Below are positions 38,501 through 46,068 of a DNA stretch of 64,000 nucleotides, one piece after another (position 1 is the first letter of the stretch; each line of letters starts with the position of its first letter). The notes under the pieces were generated by a model. It was not told the origin of the DNA and made no database searches. It saw only the letters and a list, made by a program, of their open reading frames with translations. Made by a program: the position numbers and the translations under genes. This DNA comes from Myxococcaceae bacterium. Its GTDB lineage: Bacteria > Myxococcota > Myxococcia > Myxococcales > UBA5297. The stretch spans positions 1 to 64,000 of the forward strand of contig JAFVYB010000002.1 in assembly GCA_017500825.1 (NCBI GenBank), in the 5' to 3' direction.

Positions 38501-38801
38501 GCAGGTAGGTGTCGCCGAGGACGGGAATGGCCAGGGACGCCGCCCGACGCGCGCGGCTGTCGAAGAAGAGTCGAATCCCCGCGCCGCCCACGCCGACGCC
38601 AAAGTCGTGCGTCCGCCAGTCGAAGCTCCAGTAGGCGACGTTGTTTTTGCCTGGCTCAGCCGGCTGCACGTGAATGGCCGGGTAGGGCGAGAGCGACAGG
38701 CGATCAGGGGCGAGGCGAAGGGCGCCGGGCAGGCCACGGGCGGACAATGGCCACAGGCCGAGGAGGGCGGCGAGGACGAGGCGAACGAGGGGCGCCGACA
38801 T
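35580..38801 (-). CDS. Secreted metalloprotease / beta-propeller / outer-membrane barrel fusion
   Basis: A 1073-residue protein with three parts. After a signal peptide (MSAPLVRLVLAALLGLWPLS) comes a gluzincin-like metallopeptidase domain with HEMAH at residues 165-169 and WFIEGIAEW about 30 residues later, the pattern of MA-clan peptidases. Residues about 290-400 are a Pro/Asp/Glu/Ser-rich linker. Residues about 450-740 look like a TolB/PD40 beta-propeller (LSPALSPDAQSLAFVGVG, AESDLAWDGPSLFFAADM). The last 280 residues resemble a BamA/Omp85-type barrel: GNMEGFRFGDARLIG, paired aromatic strands and terminal Phe (LAYFTF). The likely layout is a barrel in the outer membrane with protease and propeller exported or periplasmic. 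Start 38801 begins the signal peptide. The gene is monocistronic. Confidence 0.8.
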   Translation of the reverse strand: MSAPLVRLVLAALLGLWPLSARGLPGALRLAPDRLSLSPYPAIHVQPAEPGKNNVAYWSFDWRTHDFGVGVGGAGIRLFFDSRARRAASLAIPVLGDTYLRLSRLFDYLPTRRVPFVLYATQSEFLATRVFALAEGTLGVTDPGDLRMAMPFFGDLPTFARVSAHEMAHQFTVQKVRDAAADVGAPNPIGRLPLWFIEGIAEWASLGGIDPETDAFLRDLVVNPDPTQGYALPDFFDDGARGYLGVYKLGQARVAFLAETFGAAKIREILERSPQLSRAPASVFELLAEKGAETPPTATEPPDTRRESPRDSADAEPDIAERLRESLPEGESSQDGLSEDLDPTQALAKRPPRTFAEHVARVVGVPREVIEARYRTWMKRRYFRDFFETAHDIADFEIFSRLEGDPDALASSDDGALLLYRSVERGTGRGRLFVESPRDPRSRVLVARDGQPGVESLHPVNRRVAAIRGDKIAFIARDGPRDVIWVRRFTDNRRRVDDRARHEITLQAAERFTVPGVLEMLSPALSPDAQSLAFVGVGPDSFRDLYVLQLEGERRGEVRRLTADVAAESDLAWDGPSLFFAADMAARGPFGLFALDVESGQRTLVATTPTLPRAPLPVATPSACEDSAACEDRPERRDLLFIATPADGRAEIWLSRAGRQRRLTELPFALIDLTPGENGTLVALGYWRGKTRAFAVTPRHFFDESLSPFMAPPPLPALDPSPELPLPEGDPVYAPFARENWRLEAGVGALVGGVSAGSASLVVTDLMRDHLVLLNLAIYGRVELTEALAWYVNQSRRLIWGIGVFHTFESRRDKTFPEVENYFAERHFGAAGFVRYPLDRFRFLEAGLQARGVDRFDFTDESGELQDAWRALNRGIEPEIVTSLQFALDTLVFDIGHGPIEGSVLSATFSAGALPLRRFGFLRLQIDASHRFRLVGRMNLFLRASLGLSTGGRFSPQFFLASIGNMEGFRFGDARLIGDDYGVLNARLSLPLDFLLQSPIFSSISAVAGLDFGTVFDAWPDAWQRRSLSAMLGIDASLGNLVFQFHFGRLIDTGNGLGGEGWVFNLDLAYFTF

Positions 38802-39244
38802 GCCGACGCGCGCGGACAAACAGGGCAAGCGTCTCTTCCTCACACCGGCGCGATTGGGGCGTCGCATCGGGCAACTCGCCTTGTGGAGATCACGGACGCG
38901 AAAGGTGGACGGGCCCAGGCGATCGCGCAGGCGCTGATTTGGGCGCCTCCCCCAAGACACAGCGACGCGGGCCAAAAGAACGCTAACCCTTTGAAATCAA
39001 AGGGATTTTTGCCGTTCGGAACACTCCGGAGCGCCTGCTTGACAGCCCTGGGGGCACTCTCTAGAGAGCGCCGCCTTTTTGAGCCCCCCGCCCAGGGAAG
39101 CGCGACATCGGCACCCGGCGAGGGCCTTCTGCGCGGGCACGGCGAGAGGTCAGCTTGGCTGTTTTTGGCGAAGCGAACGCGGCGCCCGGCCATCCAAGGG
39201 CGCCCTTCGGCAGAACGCCCACACGCACGAGGTCTCAGGTCCGC
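38802..39244. other. Divergent intergenic region before iscS
   Basis: No gene is seen in 443 bases. A promoter-like TTGACA/TAGAGA pair at 39039-39067 points towards iscS and would leave a leader of about 170 bases. CTCTCTAGAGAG at 39057-39068, overlapping the -10, is a perfect 12-bp palindrome and could be a repressor site; iscR itself is not here. Confidence 0.45.
39039..39067 (+). promoter_or_regulatory. Candidate isc promoter with overlapping palindrome
   Basis: TTGACA (39039-39044), 17-bp spacer, TAGAGA (39062-39067). The -10 lies inside the palindrome CTCTCTAGAGAG (39057-39068), a place where a repressor could block transcription. Confidence 0.5.
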
Positions 39245-40468
39245 ATGACGCTCAAGCTGCCCATCTACTTCGATAATCAAGCAACCACGCCCGTCGACCC
39301 GCGCGTGCTCGAAGCCATGCTCCCCTATTTCACCGAGCACTTTGGCAACGCGGCGAGCCGCTCCCACGCCTTTGGCTGGGTCGCAGAAGAAGCGGTCGAG
39401 CGTGCCCGCGAGCAGGTGGCGAAGCTCATCGGCGCGAGGAATCCCAAGGACATCGTCTGGACCTCGGGCGCCACCGAAGCCACCAACCTGGCGATCAAGG
39501 GCGTGGCCGAGAGCTACCGGCAGAAGGGCGACCACTTCGTCACCCAGAAGACCGAGCACAAGGCGACGCTCGACACGATGAAGCACCTGGAGAAGCGGGG
39601 CTTTCGCGTCACCTATCTCGACGTGGACAGCGAGGGCCGCGTGAACCCCGAGGACGTGCGCGCCGCCATCACCGACAAGACGCTGCTCGTCTCGGTCATG
39701 CTGGCCAACAACGAGGTCGGCACGATTCAGCCGGTCGCCGACATCGGGCGCATTTGTCGCGAGAAGGGCGTGCTCTTCCACTGCGACGCGGTGCAGGGCG
39801 CGGGCAAAATCCCCTTCAACGTCGACGACGCCTGCGTCGACCTCGCCTCGCTCTCCGGCCACAAGATCTACGGCCCCAAGGGCGTGGGCGCGCTCTACGT
39901 CCGGCGCGACAAACCGCGCGTCCAAATCACCGCCCAGATCGACGGCGGCGGCCACGAACGGCGCATGCGATCGGGCACGCTCAACGTCCCGGGCATCGTC
40001 GGCTTCGGCAAGGCGTGCGAGCTGTGCGCCCAGGAGATGGACGAGGAATCGGCCCGCGTCGCCGCGCTGCGCGATCGCCTGGAAAAGGGCCTCTTCGAGA
40101 ACATCGACCTCTTGCATCTCAACGGCTGCCGCGCCCACCGCCTGCCGGGCAACCTCAACGTGTCGTTCCCCTACGTCGAAGGCGAGTCGCTGATGATGGC
40201 GCTCAAGGACGTGGCCGTCAGCTCTGGTTCGGCCTGCACCTCGGCCTCGCTCGAACCCTCCTACGTGCTCACGGCCATGGGGGTGACCGACGAGCTGGCC
40301 CACACCTCGATCCGATTCAGCCTGGGGCGGTTCAACACGGTCGAAGAAGTCGACCACGTCGTCCAGCTCGCCATCGAAAAGGTGCGCAAGCTGCGCGACC
40401 TGAGCCCGCTCTACGAGATGGCCAAAGAGGGCATCGACCTCTCGAAAATCGACTGGAACGAGAAGTGA
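39245..40468 (+). CDS. iscS: Cysteine desulfurase IscS
   Basis: A PLP enzyme that removes sulfur from L-cysteine and passes it as persulfide to IscU and other acceptors. The 407-residue product has the start [32 protein letters not shown], the PLP-binding Lys at 207 in [12 protein letters not shown], and the catalytic Cys331 in [17 protein letters not shown], typical of group I (IscS/NifS). The ATG at 39245 is chosen over one 90 bases upstream because family sequence begins there. It leads the iscS-iscU-iscA-hscB set. Confidence 0.96.
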   Translation: MTLKLPIYFDNQATTPVDPRVLEAMLPYFTEHFGNAASRSHAFGWVAEEAVERAREQVAKLIGARNPKDIVWTSGATEATNLAIKGVAESYRQKGDHFVTQKTEHKATLDTMKHLEKRGFRVTYLDVDSEGRVNPEDVRAAITDKTLLVSVMLANNEVGTIQPVADIGRICREKGVLFHCDAVQGAGKIPFNVDDACVDLASLSGHKIYGPKGVGALYVRRDKPRVQITAQIDGGGHERRMRSGTLNVPGIVGFGKACELCAQEMDEESARVAALRDRLEKGLFENIDLLHLNGCRAHRLPGNLNVSFPYVEGESLMMALKDVAVSSGSACTSASLEPSYVLTAMGVTDELAHTSIRFSLGRFNTVEEVDHVVQLAIEKVRKLRDLSPLYEMAKEGIDLSKIDWNEK

Positions 40469-40620
40469 CGACAGCGCCGGACGCGCCCGGAACGATGGCG
40501 GCGCGCGCGCTGTTTTCAGAGGGGACAGGGCCCATTTCGCGGCCGCGAGCACAGCCCCCGCAACCGAAGACACTGAAGGACCGATTCACAGGCGGCCCCT
40601 CAGCCGGAGAGTGAAAAGCC

Positions 40621-41058
40621 ATGGGTGCCTACAGCGACAAGGTGATCGACCACACGGAGAACCCCCGCAACACGGGCACGCTCGACAAGAGCGACCCCAA
40701 TGTCGGGACCGGCCTCGTCGGCGCGCCGGCCTGCGGCGACGTGATGCGGCTGCAGCTGAAGATCAACGACGAGGGCGTCATCGAAGACGCGCGCTTCAAG
40801 ACGTTTGGCTGCGGTTCGGCCATCGCCTCCAGCTCGCTGGTGACCGAGTGGGTCAAGGGCAAGTCGGTCGACGACGCGCTGAAGATCTCGAACAAGGCCA
40901 TCGCCGAGGAGCTCTCGCTGCCGCCGGTCAAGATCCACTGCTCGGTGCTGGCAGAGGACGCGATCAAGGCCGCGGTGGACGACTTCCGCAAAAAGCAGGC
41001 GCAACGCCGCGCCGCGCAGGCCGAAGCCCAAGCGAACGACAGCGACAAGAACGCCTGA
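40621..41058 (+). CDS. iscU: Fe-S cluster scaffold IscU
   Basis: The scaffold on which [2Fe-2S] and [4Fe-4S] clusters are built. The 145-residue protein keeps the key ligands C38 and D40 (ACGD), C64 (KTFGCGSAIAS) and H106-C107 (KIHCSVLAEDAI). The C-terminal 20 residues are a charged, Ala/Gln-rich extension. The LPPVK motif used by HscA is present (LPPVKIHC), although no hscA is in the window. The gap from iscS is 152 bases. Confidence 0.96.
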   Translation: MGAYSDKVIDHTENPRNTGTLDKSDPNVGTGLVGAPACGDVMRLQLKINDEGVIEDARFKTFGCGSAIASSSLVTEWVKGKSVDDALKISNKAIAEELSLPPVKIHCSVLAEDAIKAAVDDFRKKQAQRRAAQAEAQANDSDKNA

Positions 41059-41118
41059 AACCTTCCGCATCTCCCCGCTCGGACGCGCCGCACACCTCCT
41101 CAGGAAAGCCAATTCACA

Positions 41119-41577
41119 ATGGTCTGCCAGACACCGAAAAATCCGCCCCCGAGTGACGCCAAGCCCAAACCCATCGAATGGGTCGAGCCCAGCGCGCCCA
41201 CGCTCTGCGTCAGCGGTCCAGGAGAGGGCAAACACGCCATCCTCGGCAAGAGCGGCCTCAGCATCGCCGACTCGGCCCACGCGCGCCTCAGCCGCCTCCT
41301 CGCCGAACGCCCCTCCCGCGAAGCAGGCCTACGCGTGGCGGTCCAGGGCGGCGGCTGTTCGGGATTGGCCTACAAGCTGAGCTGGGACGAGGCGCCGCGC
41401 GACAGAGACCGCGTCTTCGAACGCGACGGCGTGCGCGTCTTCGTCGACCCCAAGAGCTACCTCTTCCTCGTCGGCGCGCTCATCGAATACCGCGAGGAGC
41501 TGTTGCAGGCCGGGTTCAAGATCACGAACCCCAAGGCGCGCGCCACCTGCGGCTGCGGCGAGAGCTTCTCGATTTGA
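41119..41577 (+). CDS. iscA: IscA/ErpA-type iron-sulfur carrier with N-terminal extension
   Basis: An A-type carrier that takes up Fe-S clusters or iron and delivers them to apo-enzymes. The three conserved Cys are C80 (GGGCSGLAY), C144 and C146 (TCGCGESFSI). At 152 residues it is about 45 longer than usual; the extra N-terminal part is Pro/Lys-rich with no recognised motif. The start may be downstream, but no better ribosome site is seen. It sits between iscU and hscB. Confidence 0.92.
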   Translation: MVCQTPKNPPPSDAKPKPIEWVEPSAPTLCVSGPGEGKHAILGKSGLSIADSAHARLSRLLAERPSREAGLRVAVQGGGCSGLAYKLSWDEAPRDRDRVFERDGVRVFVDPKSYLFLVGALIEYREELLQAGFKITNPKARATCGCGESFSI

Positions 41578-41656
41578 CGCGTTGACGAGGCCCACAGGCC
41601 GCGGATGACGGCGACGTGATCCGCTCTGGCGTTCTGGCCCGGCAAAGGTGTGACGA

Positions 41657-42310
41657 ATGACGTGTGAACATTGCGCGACGACTGGCGTTCGCGCCCCTGT
41701 CGAGCCCTTTTGCCCGCACTGCGAAGCGCTCCAACCGCTGCCCAAGGGCGCCGATCCGTTCGCTGTTCTCGGCCTCCAAGAGACCTTCGCCGTCGACGCG
41801 GCGGACCTGATCGCGCGTCACAGAAAGCTCAGTCGCCGTCTGCATCCGGATCGCTTTGTCCGCGCCAACGCCGGCGACAAATTGCGCGCGCTCGAATGGA
41901 CCACGGCGATCAACGACGCCCTGCGCGCCCTGCGCCTGCCCGAGGATCGCGCCGCCCTGATGCTGAAAAAGCGCGGCGTCGACTTTGCCGAAACCGGATC
42001 GGAGCTCTCGCCCGGACAGCTGCCACTCGACTTTTTGGAAGCGGTTTTGGAGGAGCGCGAAGCTTTGGCCGAGGCCATCGCTGCGGATGATCACGGCGCG
42101 GCAGAGGCGCTCGCGACACGGATCAGGGAGCGGTTGGCGAGTGAACGAACGGCGCTCTTTGACCTCTTCGCGCGCATTGAGGCGGCAGAGGCTGGCGGCG
42201 GCGAGGACCAAGCGGCGCTTCAGGAGGCCGCGGAAACGCTGGCCCGGCTGCGTTACGCCGCGCGCTTTTTGGAAGAGGCGGAGGCCTTTGAGCGCGAGGG
42301 GCTCGAATAG
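41657..42310 (+). CDS. hscB: HscB-type J-domain co-chaperone with N-terminal zinc-finger-like motif
   Basis: HscB delivers IscU to the Hsp70 HscA. The J domain starts near residue 32 (PFAVLGLQETFAVDAADLIA), with HPD at 63-65 in RRLHPDRFV. The C-terminal helical part (residues 110-217) is the IscU-binding domain; MLKKRGVDF is as in the family. The N-terminus carries two Cys pairs, C3/C6 and C19/C22 (CEHC, FCPHC), predicted to bind zinc as in eukaryotic HSC20. Most bacterial HscB lack this. hscA and fdx would normally follow, but here a leftward permease gene does. Confidence 0.9.
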   Translation: MTCEHCATTGVRAPVEPFCPHCEALQPLPKGADPFAVLGLQETFAVDAADLIARHRKLSRRLHPDRFVRANAGDKLRALEWTTAINDALRALRLPEDRAALMLKKRGVDFAETGSELSPGQLPLDFLEAVLEEREALAEAIAADDHGAAEALATRIRERLASERTALFDLFARIEAAEAGGGEDQAALQEAAETLARLRYAARFLEEAEAFEREGLE

Positions 42311-42367
42311 GGCGTCCACGACGCGGCGGCCAAAGGTCGAGACGCCCCGCCAGACAGCGCCCGAGGC

Positions 42368-43531
42368 TCAGCGCCCGTAGATGATCGACTCTTTGTGGAA
42401 GAGCCGTTCGACGACGAGGAGCGCCACCGCCGAGTAGGCCAGGCTCGTCAGCCAGGTGAGCGCCAGGGACGCGGGCGAGAGCGGCGTCAGTTTGACCACG
42501 TCGAGCACGAGCATCTGCTGCGAGAGCACCGGCACCGCGCTCATCCACAGCGCCGAGTCGAACGGATTGAGCAGCACGATCACCGCCGGCAGCGTCGGGG
42601 CCAGGTTGAAGAGGCTGAGGTAGGTCTGCGCCTCTTTGAACGAGTGGGCGAAGGTGGCCACCAGCATCTGCAGCGCGGCGCCGACAAAGGTGAGCGGGGT
42701 GAGGATGGCGAACATGGCGCCGATTCGTCCCCAGGTGAGGCGGAAGGGCACGCCCAGGCTGTCGAGCGGGGCCACAAGGAGCGCCACGGCAAAGCCGACG
42801 AGGCAGAGCGCGACGATGGCGATCGAGGCGACGACCGCCGCCGCCCATTTGCCGAGCACGATCGACAGTCGTGAGGCCGAGGTGAGGAGCAATGGTTCCA
42901 GCGATCCGCGCTCGCGCTCGCCCGCGGTCACGTCGATGACGAGATTCATGCCGCCGACAAAGGCCGCCATCATGAGGAAGAGTGGAATCATCGTCAGCAG
43001 CTGCGCCGCGCGCTGGGCCGGAGTCGCCACGTCCAGTTCGGAGATGGTCATCGGTTGCGCCACCGCCGGATCGACCCCCCGCGCGAAGAGCCTGAGCGCG
43101 CCGAGGCGCTGCGACCATGAGAGCAGAAGCACCTGCACGCGCTGGATGTCCTTGGCCGCCGCAGTGTTCGAGCGATCGACGACGAGCGTCAGCGCCGCGG
43201 GCTCACCAGAGCGAAAATGGGCGCCAAAATCCTCGTCCACGATGAGGCCCAGCTTGGACTGCCCCGACCTGACGCGCGATTCCGGGCTCTCGGTCTGAGG
43301 TTGGACGGTGACGCCCTCGCCTTCGAGGTAGCGCACGAGCTCAGGGGCGCGTTCGGCACCCTGCACCGGCAGCACGATCGGCGTCTCCCGCATCCAGCCG
43401 TCGAGCACAAAGAAGAGCAGGGCAAAGCAGAGCGGACCGCTGACGGGCAGGACAAGGGCGGCGAGGAGTGAGCGGCGATCGCGCAGGTGATCGCCGAGCT
43501 CCTTTTTCAGGACGGTGAGGGCGAATCGCAT
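42368..43531 (-). CDS. ABC-2 type permease, NatB-like
   Basis: A 387-residue membrane protein. One helix lies at the N-terminus (SLLAALVLPVSGPLCFALLF), then an extracytoplasmic domain of about 140 residues, then five or six helices in the C-terminal half. DVTAGERERGSLEPLLLTSA is the hallmark of ABC-2/NatB permeases. NatB proteins work with a NatA ATPase, for example in sodium export, but no ATPase gene is adjacent. Its start overlaps the end of the LpxL-like gene by 25 bases, so the two are translationally linked. Substrate unknown. Confidence 0.88.
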   Translation of the reverse strand: MRFALTVLKKELGDHLRDRRSLLAALVLPVSGPLCFALLFFVLDGWMRETPIVLPVQGAERAPELVRYLEGEGVTVQPQTESPESRVRSGQSKLGLIVDEDFGAHFRSGEPAALTLVVDRSNTAAAKDIQRVQVLLLSWSQRLGALRLFARGVDPAVAQPMTISELDVATPAQRAAQLLTMIPLFLMMAAFVGGMNLVIDVTAGERERGSLEPLLLTSASRLSIVLGKWAAAVVASIAIVALCLVGFAVALLVAPLDSLGVPFRLTWGRIGAMFAILTPLTFVGAALQMLVATFAHSFKEAQTYLSLFNLAPTLPAVIVLLNPFDSALWMSAVPVLSQQMLVLDVVKLTPLSPASLALTWLTSLAYSAVALLVVERLFHKESIIYGR

Positions 43532-44568
43532 GGAGGCTCCGAAGGGGCGTCGTGGGGCGTGACGGCAGATGGCGCGCCTGTGGGCGACCCGACGACGGCG
43601 GCTGAAGCTGATGTGGCAGCGACAGCTTCGCCTGAAGTGACGGCGGGCGGCGGCAGGTGCTTCCAGCGCTCGTGGAACCAGGGCCAGGCGCCCGGATCAC
43701 GGCGAATCGCCCGCTCCACCGAAAGCGTCAGCGTCTGCAGCAATTGGGCGACATCGCGCTCCCGATCACCCGTTCGCTCGACCGCGACGCGCTCGACGAC
43801 GACGACGTGCCCACCCTCTGGCTTGCGGTGGATGAAGGCAGTGATCACGGGACAGCCCCGCTCGATGGCGAGGTCGGCGATGCCGCGCTGCGTGTGAGCT
43901 GGCTTGCCGAAGAAATCGACGAACAGGCCGCGCCCTCTGGTGTCCTGATCGATGAGGAGGCCGATGGCCTCCCCCCTGTCGAGCGCCCGGTTGAGCCCGT
44001 CAAAGGCCGCGCCGCGCTCCCGACCGCGCCAGATGATGTTGTAGCCGCCACGCCGCCGCAGCCGGTCGATGAAGGCGGTCATGTGCGGGTCGCTCGACAC
44101 CTTGGCCACCACGCTCGCCGGATGCCCGATGAGGCCCAGACGGCGCGCCATCAGCTCGAAATTGCCGACATGCCCCGTGGCCAAAAGCACGCCCTGTCCC
44201 TCGGCGATGGCGCCCTCGTAGCGGGCCCGATCCTCGGGCGAGAGCTCGACGTAGCCCTCGATGTCGCGCGTGATCGCCTCGATGCGACAGACCTCGCCGA
44301 TAAAGTTGCCAAAGTGTTCGAAGCAGGCGCGCGCGATCCGTTCCCGTTCGCCGTCGCCCAGCTCGGGGTAGGCCGTCGCCAGATTGGCGAGCACCTTGCG
44401 CCGCAGCTTGGGGACACACATGCCCAGGCCGGCGATCGAGCGACCAAGCGCCATCGCCACGTTCAGGGGCAGGAGGCTGGCGGCCGCGTAGAGCGCGCGC
44501 AGAAGGCAGTAACGGGCAAAACGCCGGGCGCGTTTGAGGGCGGGGACGCGCTTGTCAGTCGAGGGCAT
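43507..44568 (-). CDS. LpxL/HtrB-like lipid A acyltransferase
   Basis: A 353-residue membrane-bound acyltransferase of the lysophospholipid acyltransferase superfamily that probably adds a secondary acyl chain to lipid A. One N-terminal membrane anchor is present (YCLLRALYAAASLLPLNVAM). The catalytic HX4E appears as HVGNFE in LLATGHVGNFELMARR. DQDTRGRGLFVDFFGKPAHT and ERGCPVITAFIHRKPEGGHV fit the family, as does DPGAWPWFHERWK. The last 40 residues are a low-complexity Ala/Ser/Pro tail. The permease gene overlaps its 3' end. Confidence 0.88.
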   Translation of the reverse strand: MPSTDKRVPALKRARRFARYCLLRALYAAASLLPLNVAMALGRSIAGLGMCVPKLRRKVLANLATAYPELGDGERERIARACFEHFGNFIGEVCRIEAITRDIEGYVELSPEDRARYEGAIAEGQGVLLATGHVGNFELMARRLGLIGHPASVVAKVSSDPHMTAFIDRLRRRGGYNIIWRGRERGAAFDGLNRALDRGEAIGLLIDQDTRGRGLFVDFFGKPAHTQRGIADLAIERGCPVITAFIHRKPEGGHVVVVERVAVERTGDRERDVAQLLQTLTLSVERAIRRDPGAWPWFHERWKHLPPPAVTSGEAVAATSASAAVVGSPTGAPSAVTPHDAPSEPPCDSPSPS

Positions 44569-44644
44569 GGCGGGCGGTGAAAAGGCGCGATCCGTCAGTG
44601 GGACAATGTGCGCCGCACGGACATCTGACCGATGTTCTTCGGCC

Positions 44645-44672
44645 TTGCGGAAAAGGGCGCCGTCCCTAGCAT
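44645..44672 (+). promoter_or_regulatory. Candidate promoter of a near-leaderless transcript
   Basis: TTGCGG (44645-44650), 16-bp spacer, TAGCAT (44667-44672). The ATG at 44682 starts nine bases later, with no ribosome-binding sequence between. Confidence 0.35.
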
Positions 44673-44681
44673 CCGCGCGCC

Positions 44682-45104
44682 ATGAAAACGCCCCTTTTCT
44701 TTGCCGCTCTCAGCCTGCCCGTCCCTGTCGCCGACCTCGATCGCCTCGTCGCCACGGCCCAGGAGCCCTCGATGATTGAACTCTTCGAGGAATACGTCGT
44801 CGTCCTCGCGCCGCTCCTGATCCTCGCGGTCGTCGGCATCGTCGCCTACGCCATCTTCGCCGCCTCGCGCGAAGAGACCATCGAGGGCGCCGCCAAGACC
44901 GAATGCAAACACGAGATCATGGTGGCCATGCGCAAGCACATCGCCGGACTCACGGTCCACGAAATCGCCCAAACGCTGAAGATCACCGAAGGCCAGGCGC
45001 TCTTCGTCCTCGAAGAGATGGCGGCCGACAATCAGGTCTACGAGGCCGAGCACCGAGGGCGGAAGGTCTATCGCCTGCGCGGCATCGGCGAAGGCGGCGT
45101 CTGA
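44682..45104 (+). CDS. Membrane-anchored winged-helix-like protein
   Basis: A 140-residue protein I do not recognise as a named family. One strong membrane helix lies at about residues 39-62 (VVVLAPLLILAVVGIVAYAI). After it comes a winged-helix-like domain, residues 76-133: HEIMVAMRKHIAGLTVHEIA, LKITEGQALFVLEEMAADNQ and the wing YEAEHRGRKVYRL. The N-terminus could be a signal peptide or a first weak helix. A membrane-tethered DNA- or protein-binding regulator is plausible. It diverges from the LpxL-like gene with a 113-base gap. Confidence 0.7.
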   Translation: MKTPLFFAALSLPVPVADLDRLVATAQEPSMIELFEEYVVVLAPLLILAVVGIVAYAIFAASREETIEGAAKTECKHEIMVAMRKHIAGLTVHEIAQTLKITEGQALFVLEEMAADNQVYEAEHRGRKVYRLRGIGEGGV

Positions 45105-45198
45105 ATCAGCCCAATTCTCAATCCCCAATTTCCACGCGCCCCGCGTCCACGTTGAAAAGCCCCTCGCGTCCCCAAAGACGGCGATCGAAGGCGGCTGC

Positions 45199-46032
45199 TC
45201 ACACAGGCGACGGGGCGTTTTCTTTGCTTCCGGCTGGTTCGGCGTCCCGCGCGGCTGCTTGCCCACATGGCGCGGCCTGGAGTCGACGCACCCCCCACAG
45301 GACACAAGCGGTGGCCAGGGCGCTGACAAGGGCCCAGAGAGCGAGGCCGGACTCCACATCGGCGGGCGCGGCGCTCTCAGGCATGGGCGCGAAGAAGAGG
45401 CAGGCGAGCCCGACGAGGTTGTGGACGGCGTGGGCGGCGACGGCGGGCCAGAGAGAGCGCGACCAGTGCGCCAAAAGGCCAAAGGCGACTCCCATTTCCA
45501 CGCGCGCGGCAAACCCGGCCACGTCCAGATGAATCGCCGCGTAAGCCAGCGCGGTGAGGAGGATGCCGAGCCGAGGCGCAAAACGGGCCACGAACAGGGG
45601 CTGCAGAGCGCGGCGAAAGGCGAATTCCTCGCATAGCGGCGCGGCCAGGCAGATGGCTGTCGCAAGTGCCCACGTTTCCAGGCGGGACTGACCGGCGAAG
45701 AGCGATTCTGGCTCAGGTGGCGCGAATCCCAGGGCGGCGAGCGGCAACGCCTGAAGCGCCAGCGCCACTCCATAGTTGAGGAGTCCAGTGAGCGCGCCGA
45801 GGGCGATGAGCGGGACGCGCGGACGCGTGATCGGAAACAGGCGATCGCGGCCCAACAAGAGGCAAGGCAGAACGACGAAGCTCAGCCCAAAGCAGAGGAT
45901 GCTGCCGACGCCGCGTCCAAGACCCTGCAAAAGCGGCCCTAGGGCGAGCATCGCCGACGCCATCGCCAAAAGCAGCGTCGGTCCGAGCGCGCCCTCAAGC
46001 TCCCGGGACCTCGCCCTCTGTTCGGCGCGCAT
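45199..46032 (-). CDS. CPBP family intramembrane protease
   Basis: A 277-residue, multi-helix membrane protein of the CPBP (Abi/CAAX-protease-like) glutamic protease family. The motifs are EEFAFRR (motif 1, about residue 135), AYAAIHLD (motif 2) and HAVHNLVG (motif 3). Family members cleave prenylated or lipid-linked tails, and the myxosortases that process MYXO-CTERM proteins belong to it. It lies 36 bases downstream of the TPR protein gene in the same direction, so the two likely form an operon. Its own substrate is unknown; a MYXO-CTERM-like protein occurs at 5255-6091. Confidence 0.88.
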   Translation of the reverse strand: MRAEQRARSRELEGALGPTLLLAMASAMLALGPLLQGLGRGVGSILCFGLSFVVLPCLLLGRDRLFPITRPRVPLIALGALTGLLNYGVALALQALPLAALGFAPPEPESLFAGQSRLETWALATAICLAAPLCEEFAFRRALQPLFVARFAPRLGILLTALAYAAIHLDVAGFAARVEMGVAFGLLAHWSRSLWPAVAAHAVHNLVGLACLFFAPMPESAAPADVESGLALWALVSALATACVLWGVRRLQAAPCGQAAARDAEPAGSKENAPSPV

Positions 46033-46068
46033 GCTTCCGATCTCCCGGACAGGCCTGCGACGAAGCCG

